From NCBI GenBank assembly GCA_023399635.1, contig JAEWOP010000024.1:1-10820 (forward strand): a stretch of DNA of 10,820 nucleotides, written 5' to 3'. The notes under the pieces are model-generated. The model searched no databases and had not been told where the DNA came from. It worked only from the letters and a program-made list of their open reading frames with translations. Below, one piece after another: positions 6,506 through 10,820 of this stretch (its first letter is position 1; the number at the start of each line of letters is the position of its first letter). This stretch comes from Pseudomonadota bacterium. GTDB taxonomy: Bacteria > Pseudomonadota > Alphaproteobacteria > Rhizobiales > Rhizobiaceae. The position numbers were made by a program, and so were the translations under genes.

Positions 6506-6534
6506 CTGTTCGTTTCTCCCTGCACAGGAACGCC

Positions 6535-7130
6535 ATGAAACCGCGGCACTACCTCGTCATTCTTTTCCATGGAATCGGTGGGTCCGGCGCCCGGTTGATG
6601 CAGTTGGCTTCTTCCTGGAGGTCAACGTTGGCAGATGCCCGTTTTGCGGCGCCTGACGCACCTTTCTCCCACCCCTATGGATATCAATGGTTCAACATCG
6701 ATGGAGGGCAGCTGAGGGCGGACAGAGTCCGGTCCGTTGGCAGAGCGTTCGACGACACTGTCGCTAACATCGTCAAACGTGAAGGCTTCGAGAACGCTCT
6801 TCATCGCGTCGCCTTTGTTGGTGTTTCGCAAGGCGCCATTGTGTCCCTGGATGCAGTCGCGACTGGGCGGTGGGAAGTCGGGGCCCTGGTTTCGTTCGCG
6901 GGACTTCTTCCTCCGATATCGGCGCCAGATCGAAGAGGAAGACACCAGTCCTCCTCGTCCGCGGCCATGACGATCTGACCATACCCGCGGCAGCGTCGAG
7001 TGTCGCTGCGGCTCAACTACGACGCGCCGGCTTCGAAGTAGAGCTGGAGATTGAGGAGGGGGTTGGACACACTGTCTCACCCACCGGAGCACAGAAAGCT
7101 CTCGCTTTCATCCAGCGGTCGCTGTCATAG
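6535..7130 (+). pseudogene. phospholipase/carboxylesterase-family serine esterase (YpfH-like), frameshifted
   Basis: This is an alpha/beta-hydrolase of the phospholipase/carboxylesterase family, cytoplasmic esterases of about 200-220 residues. The first frame (from ATG 6535, ribosome binding site AGGA at 6526-6529) gives the N-terminal strand YLVILFHGIGGSG (oxyanion region), APDAPFSHPYGYQWF typical of this family, and the nucleophile elbow GVSQGA with Ser98. It loses coherence after LLPPISAPD and would stop at 6978. The rest of the fold continues in another frame: KTPVLLVRGHDDLTIP with the catalytic Asp, and GVGHTVSP with the catalytic His (codon 7068-7070), ending at 7130. The switch lies between about 6922 and 6940 and equals loss of one base (or gain of two). 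All three triad residues are still encoded, so the break is recent, or a sequencing error. No slippery heptamer suited to programmed frameshifting was seen. The restored protein would have about 198 residues. Confidence 0.82.
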
Positions 7131-7138
7131 ATGCTTGG

Positions 7139-7381
7139 CTAGTCGAAGTCGCCCGTCGTTCCTTGCTGATAGACCACGACAGGTTCGCCTTCTTCTCCCA
7201 CAACAGGATCCCCTACGCGCTTCCAGACGAGGACGCCTGCGTGCCGCTGCGCAAGTTCTTGCGCAGCCGCGACGGCAATATCCTCGGTGGCGACGAGGCG
7301 CGGCTTAAAGGCAGGAATAGCCTGTCCTTGTTCGTCGAGGTCGAAGGCGGAGACAAATATGCTTGTGAACGTTCCTGGCAT
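7139..7381 (-). CDS. small conserved-type hypothetical protein (80 residues)
   Basis: The 80-residue acidic, soluble protein has no signal peptide or membrane segment. It reads as a compact alpha/beta unit: strand FTSIFVSAFDLDEQG (5-19), PAFKPRLVATEDIAVAAAQELAQRHAGVLVWKRVGDP (23-59), where a helix that starts at ATED is followed by the strand GVLVWKR, then a GEEGEPVVVYQQG hairpin (62-74). I believe similar small hypothetical proteins occur in other rhizobia, but no function is known to me. The ATG at 7381 is preceded by GGTGAGG at a suitable distance. The gene converges on the esterase, with only eight bases between the stop codons. A possible leader ORF ends seven bases upstream of its start. 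Confidence 0.72.
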   Translation of the reverse strand: MPGTFTSIFVSAFDLDEQGQAIPAFKPRLVATEDIAVAAAQELAQRHAGVLVWKRVGDPVVGEEGEPVVVYQQGTTGDFD

Positions 7382-7388
7382 CGCGACC

Positions 7389-7463
7389 TCACCTTGTACA
7401 ATAGGAGGAGAATTCCAGCCGCCCGAACCCGATGCTGCTGAAAATGCCTGGCAGGTCGGTCAT
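7389..7463 (-). CDS. possible 24-codon leader ORF upstream of the 80-residue gene
   Basis: A minus-strand ATG at 7463 has an excellent ribosome binding site, AAAGGAG, six bases upstream. The frame encodes 24 residues beginning MTDLPGIFSSIGF and stops at 7389-7391, only seven bases before the ATG of the 80-residue gene and within that gene's own ribosome binding site. This arrangement suits translational coupling. The peptide has no regulatory-looking codon run. It could also be the remnant of a duplicated 5' end, since its LPGIFSSI resembles MPGTFTSI at the start of the next gene. Confidence 0.3.
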   Translation of the reverse strand: MTDLPGIFSSIGFGRLEFSSYCTR

Positions 7464-7580
7464 GACGTGCTCCTTTGCTGCCGAGACAACGAACCGGAGG
7501 CGGGTTAGTGCGAAAGCACCTCGATTTTTTCGGCAGGAGACGTGAAGCCTGACGCCGTAGGCAATTGGCTTATGTCTACC

Positions 7581-7814
7581 TCAGATGCCCTGGCCGAAGA
7601 CGTTCGCCACCGCGTCGGCCGCTTCCCAAAGCAAGGGCGGGTTGTTCCATAGGAGCCAAGCACCTGCAGTCAAAGCGAAAAGCAGCACCACGCCGAACAG
7701 CTTTCGAACGAGCGTGAAGACGAACCAGAGAACAACAGCCGCGACGAGCCCGGTGATGATAAGTGAATAGTCTTCGGTGAGGATGGAAGCCTCCTGTATG
7801 GGTGCGCGTTCCAT
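7581..7814 (-). CDS. small two-helix membrane protein of unknown function
   Basis: The frame encodes up to 77 residues. Two hydrophobic segments, about 17-36 (SLIITGLVAAVVLWFVFTLV) and 39-56 (FGVVLLFALTAGAWLLW), are separated by a short basic turn (RK), followed by an amphipathic tail. It is an inner-membrane protein; no family was recognised. The start is in doubt: ATG 7814 has a poor ribosome binding site, whereas a near-perfect AGGAGG stands five bases before codon 11, which is ATC (7782-7784). Starting there would give 67 residues and place the first helix nearer the N-terminus, as usual in such proteins. The gene begins 63 bp after the stop of the hydantoinase gene on the same strand and could be cotranscribed with it. 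Confidence 0.65.
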   Translation of the reverse strand: MERAPIQEASILTEDYSLIITGLVAAVVLWFVFTLVRKLFGVVLLFALTAGAWLLWNNPPLLWEAADAVANVFGQGI

Positions 7815-7877
7815 TCTCTCGTCGTGCTAGGCGGCTTTTTCATGTCCGGGCGCGTCTTTTGACTTTGAACCACCGGC

Positions 7878-10820
7878 TCACCGCCCAAAACCACCGCCCG
7901 TCGGTGTGACGACCGTCACTGCTTCGCCTGCTTCCAAGATGGTCTGGCCGCAGCCGCCGAGGTCTTCGAGCCGCCCATCGAGCCGCCGGACGATGGTCCG
8001 GCCGAGCTCTCCGGCCTCGCCGCCTTCCAGCCCATGCGGCCGAATGGTGCGATGGGATGAAAGGATGGCACAGTCCATCTTCTCCAGGAAGCGGATGGTC
8101 CGCTTCGTCCCATTGCCGGCCGACCACTTGCCCTTGCCACCGGAGTTCTTCCGAATGTGGAAGTCCTCGAGCAACACGGGATAGCGCGTCTCCAGGATTT
8201 CGGGATCGGTGAGGCGCGAATTGGTCATATGGACATGCACCGCATCGGTGCCGTCGAAGCCCGTGCCATCATTGAAGACACCGGCGGGCGAGCCGGAGCA
8301 GAGCGTCTCGTAGTACTGGTAGGTTTCATTGCCGAAGGTCAGGTTGTTCATCGTGCCCTGGCTCGCGGCGATCGCACCGAGAGCGCCGAACAGGGCATTC
8401 GTGACGTGCTGGCTGGTCTCGACATTGCCGGCAACGACCGCGGCCGGATATTGCGGCTTCAGCATCGAACCCTCCGGCACGATGATGCGGATCGGCCGCA
8501 GGCAGCCGGCGTTCATCGGGATCGAGCTTTCGACCATGACCCGGAAGACGTAGAGCACGGCGGCGCGGGTTACGGGCTCCGGCGCGTTGAAGTTGTTCGG
8601 CTTCTGCGGGCTTGTGCCGGTAAAGTCGACCGTCGCCTCGCGCTTTTCCTTGTCGACGGTGATCTTCACCCTGATCGTGCTTCCCTGGTCGGTGTCGTAG
8701 GAGAACTCGGAATCTCCGAGCTTCTCCACCACCCGGCGCACGCTCTCCTCCGCATTGTCCTGCACATGCCCCATATAGGCCTGCACCACGTCGAGCCCGA
8801 ACTGCGCAATCATCTTGCGCATCTCATGCACGCCCTTCTCGTTGGCGGCGATCTGGGCGCGCAGGTCCCCGACGTTTTGGGCGACATTGCGGGCGGGGTA
8901 GGGGTGATCGGAAAGAAGACGGGTGATGCCGACCTCGTCGAAGCGTCCCCGGTCCACCAGGAGCACGTTGTCGAAGAGCACGCCTTCCTCGTCGACAGTG
9001 GTGGCGAGCGGCGTCATGGAGCCGGGGGCGGTGCCGCCGACATCCGCATGGTGGCCGCGCGAGGCTACGTAGAAGAGGATATTCTTGCCCTCGCCATCGA
9101 AGACCGGCGTTACCACCGTGATGTCCGGAAGATGGGTGCCGCCGTTATAGGGCGCGTTCAGGGCGAAGACGTCACCCGGGCGGATCTTCCCCTTGTTCTG
9201 GGCGATGATGGATTCCACCGAACGGTCCATCGAACCCAGATGCACCGGCATGTGCGGCGCGTTCGCTACCAGCGCGCCATTATCGTCGAAGATGGCGCAG
9301 GAGAAGTCCAGCCGTTCCTTTATGTTCACCGAAGACGCGGTGTTCTGCAGCGTCACGCCCATCTGTTCGGCGATCGACATGAAGAGATTGTTGAAGACCT
9401 CGAGCAGTACCGGATCGGCTTCCGTGCCGATCGCCTTGCTGCGCGCGAGCGCCTTGACCCGCTTCAGCACGACATGGTCGAGCGCGGTGATCTCGAACGC
9501 CCAGCCATCCTCGACCACGATCGTCTGGTGCGGCTCGACGATAAGGCATGGGCCGGCGGCGCGGGCGCCGGGGCGGATGTCGGCGCGACGGTAGACAGGC
9601 GCCTGACGCCATTCTCCGCCAGAGAAGAAACGCGTTTCCTCCGTGGCGGTGGGAGCGGCGTCGTCGATGGCATGGGTCGGTTCGGTGGATTCTGCACCGC
9701 CGCCGATGGCTTCGACTTCATAGGATTCGAAGATGATCTCGCGGTTCTCGAAGATGAAGCCGAACTGCTTGCGATGAAGCGCCTCAAAGACCTCCGTCAT
9801 TTCGGAGACTGAGGACACTGGGACCGCAAGCGTCGTATCGGTGCCCTGGTAGCGCAGGTGGGCGCGATGCAGGACATCGGTGTCGGCTTCGATCACGCCT
9901 TGCGCAGCCATCTCCTGCAGTACGCTTGCGGTCAGCTCGTCGCGGACTGGCGGCAGCGCATCCAGAGCCTCGCCGAGAGCGACGGAAACGGTCTTCTGGC
10001 GGGTGGCGCGAATGTCCGCAAGTCCCATACCGTATGCGGACAGGATGCCGGAGAAGGGGTGGATCATCACGGTCGAAATGCCGAGCGCATCGGCCGTGAG
10101 GCAGGCATGCTGGCCGCCGGCACCGCCGAAGCAGGTCAGCACGTAACTGGTGACGTCGTAACCGCGCTGGACGCTGATCTTCTTCACCGCATTCGCCATG
10201 TTCTCGACGGCGATCGCCAGGAAGCCGTCTGCGACTTCTTCCGGCGTACGCCCGTCGCCGATGGTCGTGGCCATGTCCTCGAAGGCAGCGCGAACGGCAG
10301 CTGCGTCGAGCGGCTGGTCGCGGTTCGGGCCGAAGATCTTCGGGAAGAGCTCGGGCGAAAGCTTTCCGAGCATGACATTGGCATCGGTGACGGTGAGGGG
10401 CCCGCCGCGGCGATAGGCTTTGGGGCCGGGATTGGCGCCAGCGGAATCCGGCCCGACGCGGAAGCGCCCATTCTCGAAGTGGAGGATGGAGCCGCCGCCG
10501 GCCGCAACGGTGTGGATGGACATCATCGGCGCGCGCATCCGAACACCGGCAACTTCCGTCTCGAAGGACCGCTCCAGCTCGCCATCGTAATGGGAGACAT
10601 CCGTCGATGTGCCGCCCATGTCGAAACCGATCATGCGGTCAAAGCCGGCGAGCCTGGACGTCTCGACCGCGCCGACGACACCGCCGGCGGGGCCGGAGAG
10701 GATGGCGTCCTTACCCTGGAAAAGGTCAGCCGCCGTGAGACCACCCGAGGACTGCATGAACATCAGCCGGGCGCCGCCTTCGGCGTCGGCACCGAGCTCG
10801 GATGCTACCTGCTCCACGTA
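7878..10820 (-). CDS. fused hydantoinase A/B protein, ATP-dependent 5-oxoprolinase type (5' end beyond the window)
   Basis: The 980 residues seen here are the C-terminal four fifths of a protein that is about 1200 residues in the 5-oxoprolinase (OPLAH) family. These enzymes open 5-oxo-L-proline to glutamate using ATP; relatives open hydantoins or carboxylate ketones. From the edge, numbering from the first visible residues: the HyuA part (to about 455) holds MQSSGGLT, SGPAGGVVGA, GFDMGGTSTDVS (a phosphate-binding loop of the actin-like ATPase fold), HTVAAGGGSI, GPDSAGANPGPKAY and CFGGAGGQHA. The HyuB part (about 468 on) begins DPVLLEVFNNLFMSIAEQMG and contains ANAPHMPVHLGSM, LNAPYNGGTHLPDI, SRGHHADVGG and GNVETSQHV, ending with TPTGGGFG. 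Fusion of A and B in one chain favours 5-oxoprolinase over two-subunit N-methylhydantoinase or acetone carboxylase. It is the 3' end of its gene; the start and upstream neighbours are to the right of the window. Confidence 0.9.
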   Translation of the reverse strand, partial: YVEQVASELGADAEGGARLMFMQSSGGLTAADLFQGKDAILSGPAGGVVGAVETSRLAGFDRMIGFDMGGTSTDVSHYDGELERSFETEVAGVRMRAPMMSIHTVAAGGGSILHFENGRFRVGPDSAGANPGPKAYRRGGPLTVTDANVMLGKLSPELFPKIFGPNRDQPLDAAAVRAAFEDMATTIGDGRTPEEVADGFLAIAVENMANAVKKISVQRGYDVTSYVLTCFGGAGGQHACLTADALGISTVMIHPFSGILSAYGMGLADIRATRQKTVSVALGEALDALPPVRDELTASVLQEMAAQGVIEADTDVLHRAHLRYQGTDTTLAVPVSSVSEMTEVFEALHRKQFGFIFENREIIFESYEVEAIGGGAESTEPTHAIDDAAPTATEETRFFSGGEWRQAPVYRRADIRPGARAAGPCLIVEPHQTIVVEDGWAFEITALDHVVLKRVKALARSKAIGTEADPVLLEVFNNLFMSIAEQMGVTLQNTASSVNIKERLDFSCAIFDDNGALVANAPHMPVHLGSMDRSVESIIAQNKGKIRPGDVFALNAPYNGGTHLPDITVVTPVFDGEGKNILFYVASRGHHADVGGTAPGSMTPLATTVDEEGVLFDNVLLVDRGRFDEVGITRLLSDHPYPARNVAQNVGDLRAQIAANEKGVHEMRKMIAQFGLDVVQAYMGHVQDNAEESVRRVVEKLGDSEFSYDTDQGSTIRVKITVDKEKREATVDFTGTSPQKPNNFNAPEPVTRAAVLYVFRVMVESSIPMNAGCLRPIRIIVPEGSMLKPQYPAAVVAGNVETSQHVTNALFGALGAIAASQGTMNNLTFGNETYQYYETLCSGSPAGVFNDGTGFDGTDAVHVHMTNSRLTDPEILETRYPVLLEDFHIRKNSGGKGKWSAGNGTKRTIRFLEKMDCAILSSHRTIRPHGLEGGEAGELGRTIVRRLDGRLEDLGGCGQTILEAGEAVTVVTPTGGGFGR

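Noticed and set aside
6922..6940. Programmed ribosomal frameshifting in the esterase gene
   Set aside because: No slippery heptamer is present in the junction; a mutation or read error explains the data more simply.
7508..7530. GTGC-GAAA-GCAC hairpin followed by six T residues, as a rho-independent terminator
   Set aside because: The stem is only four base pairs, five bases separate it from the T-run, and no plus-strand gene ends upstream of it.
8157..9812. A 551-codon plus-strand frame opposite the hydantoinase gene
   Set aside because: It lies fully antisense to a strongly conserved gene; long antisense frames are expected in GC-rich codon-biased DNA, and its translation shows no domain.

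Overview
The window reads as a chromosomal or large-replicon segment from an alphaproteobacterium of the order Rhizobiales (Rhizobium, Agrobacterium or Ensifer type). This rests on the high-GC codon use, the style of the proteins, the small rhizobia-type hypothetical genes and an EcfG/RpoE2-like promoter. The exact genus cannot be fixed from the sequence alone. No tRNA, rRNA, CRISPR array, transposase or integrase was found.

Layout. (1) 52-981, minus: a secreted siderophore/iron-type ABC substrate-binding protein. (2) 982-1223: a divergent intergenic region with a plausible promoter for that gene and two near-perfect palindromes. (3) 1224-2696, plus: an unusual protein with a LysR-type DNA-binding head joined to a TrpD/YbiB-like glycosyltransferase-fold body, in place of the normal LysR effector domain. 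(4) 2881-4047, minus: a short-type UDP-glucose 6-dehydrogenase. (5) 4518-5390, minus: a D-amino-acid transaminase. (6) 5391-5897: a non-coding stretch with overlapping inverted repeats and an EcfG-like promoter. (7) 5898-6266, plus: a small secreted protein of unknown function. (8) 6535-7130, plus: a serine esterase of the phospholipase/carboxylesterase (YpfH-like) family, split by a frameshift but with the whole catalytic triad still encoded. (9) 7139-7381, minus: a small conserved-looking hypothetical protein, preceded by a possible 24-codon leader ORF. (10) 7581-7814, minus: a small two-helix membrane protein whose best Shine-Dalgarno points at an AUC codon. (11) 7878-10820, minus: a fused hydantoinase A/B (5-oxoprolinase-type) enzyme whose N-terminus lies beyond the right edge.

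How the parts relate. Most genes look like single transcription units with unrelated roles: iron uptake, UDP-glucuronate supply for surface polysaccharide, D-amino acid and 5-oxoproline/hydantoin metabolism, and small envelope proteins. The one clear functional pairing is the divergent substrate-binding protein and the LysR-TrpD fusion. The palindrome between them fits the LysR T-N11-A rule and lies about 68 bp upstream of the predicted transcription start of the binding-protein gene, which is where LysR-type activators usually bind. The fusion regulator with its divergent target is the best candidate here for a poorly described system.
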